64,000 nucleotides of DNA from Commensalibacter papalotli (ex Servin-Garciduenas et al. 2014). Lineage in GTDB: Bacteria; Pseudomonadota; Alphaproteobacteria; Acetobacterales; Acetobacteraceae. Both the position numbers and the translations under genes were made by a program. Under the pieces are notes generated by a model. It ran no database searches, was not told the origin of the DNA, and saw nothing but the letters and a program-made list of their open reading frames with translations. This document shows, one piece after another, positions 9,248 through 18,262 of this stretch; positions within the stretch are counted from its first letter, which is position 1, and each line of letters begins with the position of its first letter. Where the stretch lies: positions 558,001 to 622,000 of the forward strand of contig NZ_ATSX01000001.1 in NCBI RefSeq assembly GCF_000527695.1, in the 5' to 3' direction.

Positions 9248-9631
9248 ATGATTAAAAAAACACTTGTTATTACTGGTCTCATGGCTCAATTTGTTTTGGT
9301 TCCAGCAGCATTTTCCATGAGCTGCAACAATCCTATTAATGCTTATGATAGAACCTATTGTGCATCTTTAAAAATGACTCAATTGGATAAAGAAATTAAT
9401 GAGCAATATGGGAAAACTATTAAAGTTTTAAAACCTGAACAAAAAAAAGAAGTTAAACAAGCACAAATCCAATGGATCAGAACTCGTGATAATGAATGTT
9501 CTAATGGTGGTACTGTAGCCGTAAATTGTGTAAATGATAAAATGACAGCACGCATTGAATTGTTAAAATCAATTGAAAGAGAATGTTCCAGCTCTGGTTG
9601 TGATAAAGCGTTATTATCAAAAGTTGAATAA
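9248..9631 (+). CDS. Secreted LprI/DUF1311-like small protein
   Basis: This is a small exported protein of about 127 residues. Its signal peptide (IKKTLVITGLMAQFVLVPAAFS) is followed by a Cys-containing domain with NPINAYDRTYC, a central W-x-R-x-RD-x-EC element and further Cys residues, which is the pattern of DUF1311 / LprI-type lysozyme inhibitor domains. An in-frame ATG lies at 9242; I chose 9248 because the AAAGAGA ribosome site then sits about 8 bases upstream. It follows the cytochrome gene by 32 bases and may be in the same transcript. Lysozyme inhibition would suit a gut bacterium, but the domain is widespread and its function here is unproven. Confidence 0.72.
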   Translation: MIKKTLVITGLMAQFVLVPAAFSMSCNNPINAYDRTYCASLKMTQLDKEINEQYGKTIKVLKPEQKKEVKQAQIQWIRTRDNECSNGGTVAVNCVNDKMTARIELLKSIERECSSSGCDKALLSKVE

Positions 9632-9782
9632 GATTTAATTCCATATAATCAAATTTTATTTCAATATGATGGTGATATATCATAAAATCTTAATAATTTC
9701 TTAATGATATCTTCATTGTTATTTATTAACATTGTTCTCTAAACCTATTGGTATAATTTTTATTTATAACGATGGGTTTATC

Positions 9783-11732
9783 ATGAACGTAAAGTTTTCT
9801 TTTCTATCCTCTTCTTGTATTGCCAGCCTATTATTTATTATTCCGTTATTATGCGTTACGGATATTGCGTTGGCACAAACAACGCAATTAAATACCCCTC
9901 AATTACAAGGGATGGATAATTTTCGTGATCTTGCTGGAATTGATACAGCCTATTCGACATCTCATAATGGCGTGATGAGACCTGGAGTTTTTTATCGTTC
10001 TAATGCAATAACACCTGTTGGTAATGACCTTAGTGTGATGGAAAAATTAAATATAGGCACTGTTATTGATCTGAGAACAGATGCGGAAATAGCAACAACA
10101 CCAGATACACTTTCTCCAAATACTTCTTATTACCATGTTGATATTATAGGCAATCAAAATAGTGTTGTTACCCTAAATTATGGTAGTTTAAACAAAGATC
10201 AGATCAATAGTATGATGCAGCAAACAGAGCGCAACTTTGTAACCGATCCTTATGCCAGATCTGGTTTTGGTAATGAGTTAAAAATACTGGCAAATGCTGA
10301 TTCCGCAGCATTATTTCATTGTACAGCTGGAAAAGATCGCACAGGTTGGACTGCGGCAGTATTACAGTCTCTTGCAGGTGTGGATAAACAAGATATTGAG
10401 TCTAATTATCTACAAACCAATAAATATACGGCTTCGCGTATTAATGCAACGGTGGCAAAATTACCAACGTCTATGCAAGAATCATATCGCACCATTATGT
10501 CTGTAGATCAATCATGGCTTGAAGCAGGATTGGATCAAGTTGCTCAAACTTATGGCACAATGGATAATTATCTGAAACAAGGATTGGGATTGGATCAAGC
10601 CACTATTTATGTATTGCGTGGAAAAATGGTGCGTTATTTAACCTTGCCTGGTCAAGAAAACTTTAAAGGAAATGCAGCCTCTGGTGCAAATCTATTAAAC
10701 GCATTGCAAGGGACTGCTTTATCGGGGGCTTATACGAATTATAACTACTATCTTCAATCCGCAATCGATCAAGGGTCGTTGAATGGTTTGGAAATGCGTG
10801 TTGGTGGGCAGGTTTATGCTGATGCAGCAAGTTATTTATTGCGCCAGCCTTCTAAAATGAATGATATGCTGATGCCTTTGACAACAGGCAGAGAAATGAA
10901 AAAGGGTGAAACCGCATTTTGGATGCAGGGGTTAAGTAATTACCTTAGCACAGATGCAAGAAAAGGTTTCAATTCCAGTAATGAATATACAGGTGGCACT
11001 GTCTTTGGATTAACTCATCGTTTTAATCAAAAACTATCGGTTAACGGTGGGGTGGGTTATAATTATGGTAATGTTAACAGCAATGGTGGACGTGTGACTA
11101 CTAATAGTGGTTTTGTGACATTGGGTGGAAACTATGCCTTTAGAGGGCTTGATAATTCTGGTGCATGGATAAGGGCACAGGCAAATATCGGCTATGTTAA
11201 TTATCAAAGCGAACGCCAATTAGGGAATGGTTTTGGTACAACAAATGGTAATACCAGCGGTGCTTATTATAGTGGTCGTACTATGGCTGGATGGTTATTC
11301 AAAGCACAATCATTCACGATTGATCCTTCAGTTGGGATACAAGTGACCAGTTTACATTTAGGTCGTGTTCGAGAGAAAGGGAGTGAGCTGGCATTAAATA
11401 TGTCTAAATACGATAAAATACAACCAAGTCTTGTTGCCAATATGGATATTAACTTTGATCCATTACACTCTGGACAATGGAGTTTTATGCCTGGGGTTAC
11501 ATTGGGGTATGAACGAATTTTAAATAATGCCAGTGTTAATCAATATGGCACTATTTATGGAGTAGGCGTTAGACAATATTCAGCATTCAACAGCCCTAAT
11601 ATTTATAAAGCAGGTGCCCGTTTAACCGCTAAAAGAGGGCAGTGGTCATTTAATATCAGTGCTGATTACTATGGTGCTGGGTTAAACAGTCATGGTGTTA
11701 ATGGGATGTTAGGGACAACACTGAATTTTTAA
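9783..11732 (+). CDS. Secreted tyrosine-phosphatase-like domain fused to an autotransporter beta-barrel
   Basis: The ATG at 9783 gives 649 residues and a clean signal peptide ending ALAQ near residue 32; an upstream in-frame ATG (9732) would hide it. Residues about 38-300 form a protein-tyrosine/dual-specificity phosphatase domain of the NFRDLAG family, with the P-loop HCTAGKDR (nucleophile Cys180, Arg186). Residues about 371-649, some 280 residues of alternating Gly/aromatic strands ending in Phe, fit an autotransporter beta-barrel. The expected topology is an outer-membrane barrel with the phosphatase passed outward. Substrates could be host phosphoproteins, phosphoinositides or nutrient phosphate esters; all are speculation. 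It stands alone, with a strong hairpin after it. Confidence 0.85.
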   Translation: MNVKFSFLSSSCIASLLFIIPLLCVTDIALAQTTQLNTPQLQGMDNFRDLAGIDTAYSTSHNGVMRPGVFYRSNAITPVGNDLSVMEKLNIGTVIDLRTDAEIATTPDTLSPNTSYYHVDIIGNQNSVVTLNYGSLNKDQINSMMQQTERNFVTDPYARSGFGNELKILANADSAALFHCTAGKDRTGWTAAVLQSLAGVDKQDIESNYLQTNKYTASRINATVAKLPTSMQESYRTIMSVDQSWLEAGLDQVAQTYGTMDNYLKQGLGLDQATIYVLRGKMVRYLTLPGQENFKGNAASGANLLNALQGTALSGAYTNYNYYLQSAIDQGSLNGLEMRVGGQVYADAASYLLRQPSKMNDMLMPLTTGREMKKGETAFWMQGLSNYLSTDARKGFNSSNEYTGGTVFGLTHRFNQKLSVNGGVGYNYGNVNSNGGRVTTNSGFVTLGGNYAFRGLDNSGAWIRAQANIGYVNYQSERQLGNGFGTTNGNTSGAYYSGRTMAGWLFKAQSFTIDPSVGIQVTSLHLGRVREKGSELALNMSKYDKIQPSLVANMDINFDPLHSGQWSFMPGVTLGYERILNNASVNQYGTIYGVGVRQYSAFNSPNIYKAGARLTAKRGQWSFNISADYYGAGLNSHGVNGMLGTTLNF

Positions 11733-11743
11733 TGGAATCACAT

Positions 11744-11790
11744 AATACTTAAATACCGTTATGTATGTTTTATGACGGTATTTAAGTATT
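11744..11790. terminator. Long perfect hairpin between convergent genes (bidirectional terminator)
   Basis: A perfect 16-bp stem (11744-11759 with 11775-11790) with a 15-base loop sits between the convergent phosphatase-autotransporter and exporter genes. The T-rich sequence after it on the + strand is only partial. Confidence 0.65.
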
Positions 11791-11799
11791 TTATAAATC

Positions 11800-12693
11800 T
11801 TACTCTTTGATAGATTTGTTGTTTGTTAAATTAACACTGCTAATTGCAATAAAAATTACAATAACACCAGTAAATTGTAAAATACTAATCTGTTCATTAA
11901 GAATGAAATAAGCGAAAATAATCGCAGCAGGTAATTCCAGTGCTGATAAAACACCGCCAATTCCTGCTGTTATTTTTGGCATACCTTTTGCAAAAAGTAA
12001 CAATGGTAAGATAATGGAAAAACAAGCGATAATCATTCCCCATTTTAAGGATAAAGGAATGATTGAAAGATTAATTGACCATCCCCAAAGAATACAAATG
12101 ATAATAAAAGCGCCCAATGAAATATAATATGCTCTTCCAAAGGCAGATGCTTGAGGGGCTAAATTATTGGTAACCATAATTGTTATGGCATAACAAACAC
12201 CTGACATGAAGCTTAAAAATAATCCTAATGGAGAAATAACAATTTCTGTGCCGATGAGATTGGTTGTTAATATTGTTCCTAATAAAACACCGATAATACA
12301 GAGGATTTGAATAGGTGAAGGGATAGTTTTTTTAAAGAAAAAATCTAAAACTGAAGTAATCCAAACCGATTGCATCAGCATCACGGCGGCAATGGCAACG
12401 GACACATATTCTAATGAAGTAAAATAAAAAGAGTTTGTTAGTGCCAAAGCTGTACCAGACAGAATAAGGTGTCTTTTTGCGCTGGGGTCTAATTGTGTTT
12501 CATTGGGGTTAATTTTCTTGCTGCTAAAGAAATAGAGTATGCCCAAAGCAAGGCAGCCAAAAAAGAATTGAAAAAAAAGAATATTAGCTTCAGTGATGCC
12601 GTCTTGTTTAGACAGTTTAATCAAAGAAGCTGGTAGCCCATAGCTGATCGTGCCGAGGAGGACTAAGATAATACCTTGTAGCTTTGCGGACAT
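11800..12693 (-). CDS. EamA/DMT family transporter
   Basis: This is a drug/metabolite transporter superfamily permease of 297 residues, about ten hydrophobic segments arranged as two EamA repeats of five. The second half has GMPKITAGIGGVLSALELPAAIIFAYFIL, typical of EamA domain ends, shown here only by its start GMPKITAG and the ALELP motif. The protein lies in the inner membrane and probably exports a small metabolite; the substrate cannot be read from sequence. It is transcribed in the same direction as lpxB but 133 bases downstream of it, so it may have its own promoter. Confidence 0.85.
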   Translation of the reverse strand: MSAKLQGIILVLLGTISYGLPASLIKLSKQDGITEANILFFQFFFGCLALGILYFFSSKKINPNETQLDPSAKRHLILSGTALALTNSFYFTSLEYVSVAIAAVMLMQSVWITSVLDFFFKKTIPSPIQILCIIGVLLGTILTTNLIGTEIVISPLGLFLSFMSGVCYAITIMVTNNLAPQASAFGRAYYISLGAFIIICILWGWSINLSIIPLSLKWGMIIACFSIILPLLLFAKGMPKITAGIGGVLSALELPAAIIFAYFILNEQISILQFTGVIVIFIAISSVNLTNNKSIKE

Positions 12694-12826
12694 TATTTAT
12701 ATATCAATCTAACTTATTGAACTGAGAAAAATATTCTGAATGGTTTATGTTTTATAGTGAACAAAGGATTAGTAATCATATAGCAAAAAAACAATCTTAT
12801 AATAATCCGTTAAGTTGTCATATAAT

Positions 12827-13984
12827 TTAGCCATTTATCATTCCCAAAATTTCTTTGGCAGCGACACGGGAAGGCAGCTCATTATTCGGGCCAGAAAGTT
12901 GGTGCATAATTTCGGTAAAAGCATCTTGTTGAGCTTTGGCTTTTTGTGGATCTGTCAATAATCCCAGTAATGTTGCTGTTAAATGTGCGGGGTTGCAGTC
13001 TTCTTGTAATAACTCAGGCACAACTTCCTTGTTTGCTAATAAATTTAACATACAAACGTAAGGAACCTTGATCATACGTCTGGCAATCATCGCTGTGATA
13101 GGATTTACGCGATAAGTAACGATCATGGGCACTTTGGCCAAAGCGAGTTCCAACGTTGTTGTGCCAGATTTGGTCAAGGCAGCATTGGCGGCGGCATAAG
13201 CATTATATTTATCTTGTTGATCATGAATGATAATTGGTTTAATAGGCCAGTCCTGTACTGTATGCTCAACGTGTTCTTTGGCAAGGGGGGAGGTTGGAAT
13301 AACAGCAACTACATCATGCAGTTGACGTTTTAATAAAACTAAAGTCTGTTTAAAGACTGGCATTAATTTAGGGAGTTCTGAACGACGACTGCCAGGCATT
13401 AATAATAAAACTGGAGCAGTTTCAGGAACTTGATGTTCTTTTCGAAATTGCTGGCCATTGCCATGATGCACATCGGTTTCTAAAATAGGATGCCCTACAA
13501 ATGCACTGTCCAGCCCGTGTTTAGCAAAGAATGATTTTTCAAAAGGCAGTAAACAAAGTAATTTTTCCCATAATCCAGGGAATTTCTTTACTCGGCTTTC
13601 ATGCCATGCCCATACTTGAGGGGCAACATAATGCACTCTGGGGATATGTAAATCTGCAATCTTTTTTAGCAGCCGCAAAGAAAAACCAGGGCTGTCAATT
13701 GTGACCACGACATCAGGCTGTTTCAGTTGAATATCTTGTGCCGCTTGGTTTAATCGATTGGATAACATATGGATCTTCGGCAGCACTTCAACCAAGCCCA
13801 TTACGGCTAAGTCTTGCATAGGAAATAAAATTTCCATGCCTTGTTCCTGCATTTTTGTTCCACCAACACCATAAAATTTTAGGTCAGGATTGAAATGGCG
13901 CAAAGCTTTGATTAGTTTGGCACCCAATTCATCCCCACTGGTTTCACCAGCTAATAGCCAAATTTTATGTGTCGTTGCACTCAT
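12827..13984 (-). CDS. lpxB: Lipid-A-disaccharide synthase
   Basis: LpxB (glycosyltransferase family 19) joins UDP-2,3-diacylglucosamine and lipid X into the lipid A disaccharide on the inner face of the inner membrane. At 385 residues the length is normal. Diagnostic stretches are GETSGDELGAKLIKAL at the N-terminus, the YVAPQVWAWHESR segment in the middle, LLMPGSRRSEL, and KSGTTTLELAL near the C-terminus. The start codon lies 20 bases after the hisI stop, so hisI and lpxB probably share a transcript. The more usual lpxD-fabZ-lpxA-lpxB cluster is absent here. Confidence 0.95.
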   Translation of the reverse strand: MSATTHKIWLLAGETSGDELGAKLIKALRHFNPDLKFYGVGGTKMQEQGMEILFPMQDLAVMGLVEVLPKIHMLSNRLNQAAQDIQLKQPDVVVTIDSPGFSLRLLKKIADLHIPRVHYVAPQVWAWHESRVKKFPGLWEKLLCLLPFEKSFFAKHGLDSAFVGHPILETDVHHGNGQQFRKEHQVPETAPVLLLMPGSRRSELPKLMPVFKQTLVLLKRQLHDVVAVIPTSPLAKEHVEHTVQDWPIKPIIIHDQQDKYNAYAAANAALTKSGTTTLELALAKVPMIVTYRVNPITAMIARRMIKVPYVCMLNLLANKEVVPELLQEDCNPAHLTATLLGLLTDPQKAKAQQDAFTEIMHQLSGPNNELPSRVAAKEILGMING

Positions 13985-14004
13985 AATGTTGCTCTTATTG
14001 ATAA

Positions 14005-14403
14005 TTATTGATGGTAAAGTTGATTTGGATCCATTAATGGCTTGCTAACCTCAACAATTTCTCCATGACGATAAGCATGAAAGAAACAATTGCGTCTTCC
14101 TGTATGACAAGCTACTCCTTTTTGATCAACCAATAATAAAAGTGTATCTCCATCACAATCAAGGCGCATTTCAACCAGCATTTGAACTTGTCCAGAAGTT
14201 TCACCTTTGCGCCATAATTTTTGGCGGCTGCGAGAATAATAACAAACTTGTTGTTTTTCAAGGGTTTCTATAATCGATTCTTTATTCATCCAAGCCATCA
14301 TTAATACTTCGCCTGTATCATGTTGCTGAGCAATTGCAGCAATTAACCCGTCTGAATTAAATTTCATCATGGATAAAAAAGAATTAATGGATGAATCTGT
14401 CAT
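14005..14403 (-). CDS. hisI: Phosphoribosyl-AMP cyclohydrolase
   Basis: HisI opens the purine ring of phosphoribosyl-AMP in histidine synthesis, using zinc. I start it at 14403, giving 133 residues, because the sequence MTDSSINSF matches a normal HisI N-terminus and an AAAGGT ribosome site lies about 9 bases upstream; the longer frame to 14481 adds a non-conserved hydrophobic leader. Visible motifs are WRKGETSGQ, the Asp-rich RLDCDGDTLLLLVDQ metal site and ACHTGRRNCF with zinc-binding Cys. It is the monofunctional form, without a HisE domain. It lies upstream of lpxB and is divergent from the heptosyltransferase-like gene. Confidence 0.93.
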   Translation of the reverse strand: MTDSSINSFLSMMKFNSDGLIAAIAQQHDTGEVLMMAWMNKESIIETLEKQQVCYYSRSRQKLWRKGETSGQVQMLVEMRLDCDGDTLLLLVDQKGVACHTGRRNCFFHAYRHGEIVEVSKPLMDPNQLYHQ

Positions 14404-14475
14404 TCTGTATAGACCTTTAAAGCGAGATAAAATAATATTCTTTGTAGATATTATTTTGCCCAGTATAAGTATGAT

Positions 14476-15405
14476 ATGCAATCATCTACAATAAAAAATA
14501 TTTTGTTTATTACTTCAACCCGATTGGGAGATGCCGTCATCTCTACTGGGATATTAAACTATTTAATACAAACTTATCCTAATGCTGACTTTACCATTGC
14601 TTGTGGCCCAGTCGCTGCGGGGGTGTTTGAGAGAATGCCTAGACGTAAAAAAACGATTATTATGGAAAAACAACGCTATGATATGCATTGGTTTAAATTA
14701 TGGAAACAATGTTTTTTATGTCACTGGGACATGGTTGTAGACCTTAGGGGATCGGGTATCAGCTATGCTTTGTGGGCTAAAAACCGTAAGATTATCCGTG
14801 GTGGGCGTATCAAAGAAAGAAAAATAGAGTATTTGGCAAAATCTTTTAATTTACAGCCTGCACCGTTGCCCATGATGTGGACAGGAGAACAAGATATTGA
14901 TCTTGCCAAACAGTATTTGTCTGATAATCATTATATTGCATTAGCACCAACAGCAAATTGGGCAGGTAAAGTTTGGAGTATTGACCGCTTTATAGTCTTG
15001 GCAAAAAAAATATTAGTAGAGTTTCCAAAAAGCCAATTTGCAGTTTTTTACGGGCCAGGTTTACAAGAATATGAAATGGCTAAACCGTTATTAAATGAGG
15101 GTTTGCCGATTATTAACGTGGGGGGTGATTTTACATTATCTCAGGTTGCATCAATGTTTTTGCGATGTAAAGCATTTGTTGGTAATGATTCAGGATTGAT
15201 GCATTTAGCAGCTGCTTGTCAAATTCCTGTCTTAGGATTGTTTGGTCCAAGCCAAGTTTCAGAATATGCCCCAGCAGGGCTTAATTCACAGGCTGTTGTG
15301 GCTGAGGGTGAAGAAGGTAAAGCATCAATGGATAATTTATCTGTTGATAGGGTTTTTGAAGTATTGAAAAAAATGTTAGAACAACAAAATACAATTATTC
15401 ATTAG
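14476..15405 (+). CDS. Glycosyltransferase family 9 (heptosyltransferase-like)
   Basis: This 309-residue protein belongs to the family of LPS heptosyltransferases. The N-terminal Rossmann part begins ILFITSTRLGDAVIS, and the C-terminal donor site carries VGNDSGLMHLAAA followed by PVLGLFGPS, both diagnostic for GT9. It would act at the cytoplasmic face of the inner membrane on the LPS core. It is the first gene of a tight run with a family-1-type glycosyltransferase (30 bases later) and an amidotransferase. The 72 bases separating it from hisI must hold both divergent promoters. The sugar transferred is unknown. Confidence 0.88.
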   Translation: MQSSTIKNILFITSTRLGDAVISTGILNYLIQTYPNADFTIACGPVAAGVFERMPRRKKTIIMEKQRYDMHWFKLWKQCFLCHWDMVVDLRGSGISYALWAKNRKIIRGGRIKERKIEYLAKSFNLQPAPLPMMWTGEQDIDLAKQYLSDNHYIALAPTANWAGKVWSIDRFIVLAKKILVEFPKSQFAVFYGPGLQEYEMAKPLLNEGLPIINVGGDFTLSQVASMFLRCKAFVGNDSGLMHLAAACQIPVLGLFGPSQVSEYAPAGLNSQAVVAEGEEGKASMDNLSVDRVFEVLKKMLEQQNTIIH

Positions 15406-15435
15406 TATATATAGATTTTGAATTGGATTGAATAA

Positions 15436-16467
15436 ATGGATAAATTACGTATTGCTCATGTAATGGCGGGTGCAGTTAATGGGGGGGCAGAGTTATTTTA
15501 TGAACGACTTTGTGCCGCTCAATATGAACAAGGATTGAATGTTTTACCTATTATTCGTCAAAATCAAAATCGGTTCGAATTATTAAGAAACGCTGGATTA
15601 TGGCCAAGAGAGCTCTCTTTTGGTAGCAAAATGGATTTTAGGACTAAGCGTAAATTAAAACAATATTTAACTGAATTTTCTCCGAGGGTATCAGTGGCTT
15701 GGATGAACAGGGCAGCTTATTTCATGCCAGTAGGTGATTGGGTTTCTGTGGGGCGATTAGGTGGGTTTTACGATTTGAAATATTACAAAAATTGTGACCA
15801 TTTGGTCGGGAATACCAAAGGGATTGTTAAATGGTTAATTGAACAAGGTTGGCCAAAGGATCGGGCACATTATGTACCTAATTTTGCTAGAGATTTTCCT
15901 AATGTCGTTCCAAAACGTCCTAATTTTATTCCTCAAACAGCGCCTTTCTTAATTGCGTTGGGGCGTTTACATACCAATAAAGGATTTGATACCTTAATTA
16001 AGGCTATGCCTTTTCTTAAAGATGCACATTTATTCATTGCTGGTGAAGGGGAAGAGCGTGCTCATCTTGAGCAATTAACAGAAACATTAAATGTTTCAGA
16101 CCGTGTGCATATGCCAGGATGGGTAGAAGATATTTCTCAGCTATTAGGGGCCTGTGACGTGTTTGTTTGTTCCTCACGTCATGAACCGTTGGGAAATATT
16201 GTACTAGAAGCATTTGCAGCAACAAAACCAGTGGCTGCCTTGGCATCTCAAGGCCCATTAGAGTTAATTACTGATGGTGAGAATGGGTTGTTATCTCCTT
16301 TGGAGGATGAAAAATTACTTGCTCAATCAATACAAAAACTGTTGGATAGTGCTGACTTTTCAAGTAAAATAGCAAAAGCAGGTAGGAAAAAATTCGAAAC
16401 AGAATTTAGTAAAGAAACAGTATTGCAACAATGGTATGACTTCTTGAGTAAAGTTGAAAAAGTGTAA
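15436..16467 (+). CDS. Glycosyltransferase, GT-B family 4-like
   Basis: This 343-residue glycosyltransferase probably extends the LPS core or another surface glycan. The N-terminal acceptor half starts RIAHVMAGAVNGGAELFYERL. The donor half has IALGRLHTNKGFDTLIKAMP, then GAGEGEERAHLEQL-like sequence (read here as IAGEGEERAHLEQL), and SSRHEPLGNIVLEAFA with the Glu-x7-Glu motif of retaining GT4 enzymes. Its stop codon overlaps the amidotransferase start by one base (TAATG). It has no membrane segments, so it is cytoplasmic or peripheral. Donor and acceptor are not readable. Confidence 0.88.
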   Translation: MDKLRIAHVMAGAVNGGAELFYERLCAAQYEQGLNVLPIIRQNQNRFELLRNAGLWPRELSFGSKMDFRTKRKLKQYLTEFSPRVSVAWMNRAAYFMPVGDWVSVGRLGGFYDLKYYKNCDHLVGNTKGIVKWLIEQGWPKDRAHYVPNFARDFPNVVPKRPNFIPQTAPFLIALGRLHTNKGFDTLIKAMPFLKDAHLFIAGEGEERAHLEQLTETLNVSDRVHMPGWVEDISQLLGACDVFVCSSRHEPLGNIVLEAFAATKPVAALASQGPLELITDGENGLLSPLEDEKLLAQSIQKLLDSADFSSKIAKAGRKKFETEFSKETVLQQWYDFLSKVEKV

Positions 16468-18242
16468 TGTGTGGTCTGGCAGGAATTGCCCTTAAACCAG
16501 GATGTTCAGTTTCTGATGAACAAAAAAAATTATTAAAAGAGGCTCTTGTCCACCGTGGTCCAAATGGAAATGGAGAATGGGTGGGGCAACATGCTGTTTT
16601 AATTCATACGCGTCTTTCTATTATTGATCTTGAGGGTGGGAAACAACCTTTATCCTTTCAAGATAAACAGTTTGTGGTTGCTAATGGTGAAATTTATAAT
16701 GATCTAGAGCTTCGTCATAGTTTTTCAGATTATCCTTTTCAAACAGGCAGTGATTGCGAGGGAATAATCCCATTATGGCAGCAATTCAAAGAAAAATTTC
16801 CAGAAAAATTGCGAGGCATGTACGGGATTGCATTGGTTGATATGGATGAACACACAGTTATTTTAAGTCGTGATCCATTTGGAGTTAAACCTTTATATTA
16901 TGCTGGTGTCGAACAAGGGATTGTTTTTGCTTCTGAAGCACAAGCTTTGATCAAAGCTGGTTTTGTTCAACCCTTACTTCGCCAACAAGGATTGGCGGCT
17001 TTATTACAACTTCAGTTTGTGCCAGGGCAAGAGACGATTTTTAAGAATATTCATCGCTTATTACCCGGAGAAACGCTGGTCATTAAAGATGGCACGATCC
17101 TCAGGAAGGATCGTATAGAAGTCTTTAAAAACCAAACTCAAGAAATTTTTGATGTAAATCTTGCTTTGAAGCAACTTGATCAAATTCTTGAAGATACAGT
17201 GCGCATTCATGAACGCTCTGATGTGCCTTTTGGTCTGTTTCTATCTAGTGGTATCGATAGTTCAATTATTTTAAAAATGATGCAACGTTTAGGCCAAGAA
17301 AAACGGGTAAAAGCATGGACGGCGCGTTTTGAAACGGATACGCATCAAGGGTATGTTGCAGATGAAACGGACCAGGCAGCGTTTTTAGCAAAACAAGTTG
17401 GGGCAGAGCATCATATTTATTCCATTACCCAACAACAAGTGTGGCAACATTTACCTCAGATCGTGGCCTGTATGGATGATCCAGTAGCGGATTATGCAAT
17501 CATCCCTACTTGGTTTTTAGCCAAAGAAGCCAGTAAGAATGTGACGGTTATTTTATCAGGTGAGGGTGGTGATGAGCTTTTTGCTGGGTATGGTCGTTAC
17601 CGTAAAGCCAGCCAGCCTTGGTGGAAAGGTGGCAGGAAGATGTATCGTAAGGGTGTTTTTGATCAGACAGATTATTTGAACGTTGATCTTACTTCATGGC
17701 GGGATGAAATCATAGCGTTTGAAAATCAATATGATTTTTCTGGCCTGTCACGCCTAACTAAAGCACAAAAAATTGATATAGAGACCTGGTTGCCGAATGA
17801 TTTGTTAATCAAACTTGATCGATGTTTAATGGCACATGGAATAGAAGGTCGTGTTCCTTTCTTAGATAAACAAATAACTGCATTTGCATTTAATCTGTCT
17901 GATTCGTTAAAAGTTCAAAATAGGCAGGGAAAGTGGATTTTACGCAAGTGGTTAGAACAAAATTTTCCTGAATCCAGACCTTTCACAGCGAAATTAGGTT
18001 TTAGTGTTCCCATTGGTTTGTGGATTGAACAACAAGCATTGATTTTGGCACCATTAGTTTCTAAACAAATAGGGATACAAGAAATTGCTTTTTCTGATAA
18101 AATAGTAAAATTATTTGAGAAAGCCTCTGGTCGAAAAGAGCGCTATATGGCATGGAATTTATTGTTTTATGCTTTGTGGCATCAAATACATATTGTGGGG
18201 AAATCTCCAAACGGTTCCGTAACTGATATTTTGGCAGCTTAG
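16467..18242 (+). CDS. asnB: Asparagine synthase (glutamine-hydrolysing) family amidotransferase
   Basis: The protein has 591 residues in two domains. An N-terminal glutaminase begins MCGLAGIAL with the catalytic Cys2 exposed after Met removal. A C-terminal ATP-pyrophosphatase domain has the loop FLSSGIDSS (about residues 254-262) and SGEGGDELFAGYGRYR. The family makes asparagine from aspartate and glutamine, but members in glycan clusters amidate sugars or other acids. Its one-base overlap with a glycosyltransferase and closeness to a GT9 gene favour a role in envelope sugar modification; plain asparagine synthesis remains possible. The symbol reflects family, not proven substrate. Confidence 0.85.
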   Translation: MCGLAGIALKPGCSVSDEQKKLLKEALVHRGPNGNGEWVGQHAVLIHTRLSIIDLEGGKQPLSFQDKQFVVANGEIYNDLELRHSFSDYPFQTGSDCEGIIPLWQQFKEKFPEKLRGMYGIALVDMDEHTVILSRDPFGVKPLYYAGVEQGIVFASEAQALIKAGFVQPLLRQQGLAALLQLQFVPGQETIFKNIHRLLPGETLVIKDGTILRKDRIEVFKNQTQEIFDVNLALKQLDQILEDTVRIHERSDVPFGLFLSSGIDSSIILKMMQRLGQEKRVKAWTARFETDTHQGYVADETDQAAFLAKQVGAEHHIYSITQQQVWQHLPQIVACMDDPVADYAIIPTWFLAKEASKNVTVILSGEGGDELFAGYGRYRKASQPWWKGGRKMYRKGVFDQTDYLNVDLTSWRDEIIAFENQYDFSGLSRLTKAQKIDIETWLPNDLLIKLDRCLMAHGIEGRVPFLDKQITAFAFNLSDSLKVQNRQGKWILRKWLEQNFPESRPFTAKLGFSVPIGLWIEQQALILAPLVSKQIGIQEIAFSDKIVKLFEKASGRKERYMAWNLLFYALWHQIHIVGKSPNGSVTDILAA

Positions 18243-18262
18243 AAGAGAAGTAAAGTGAAACG

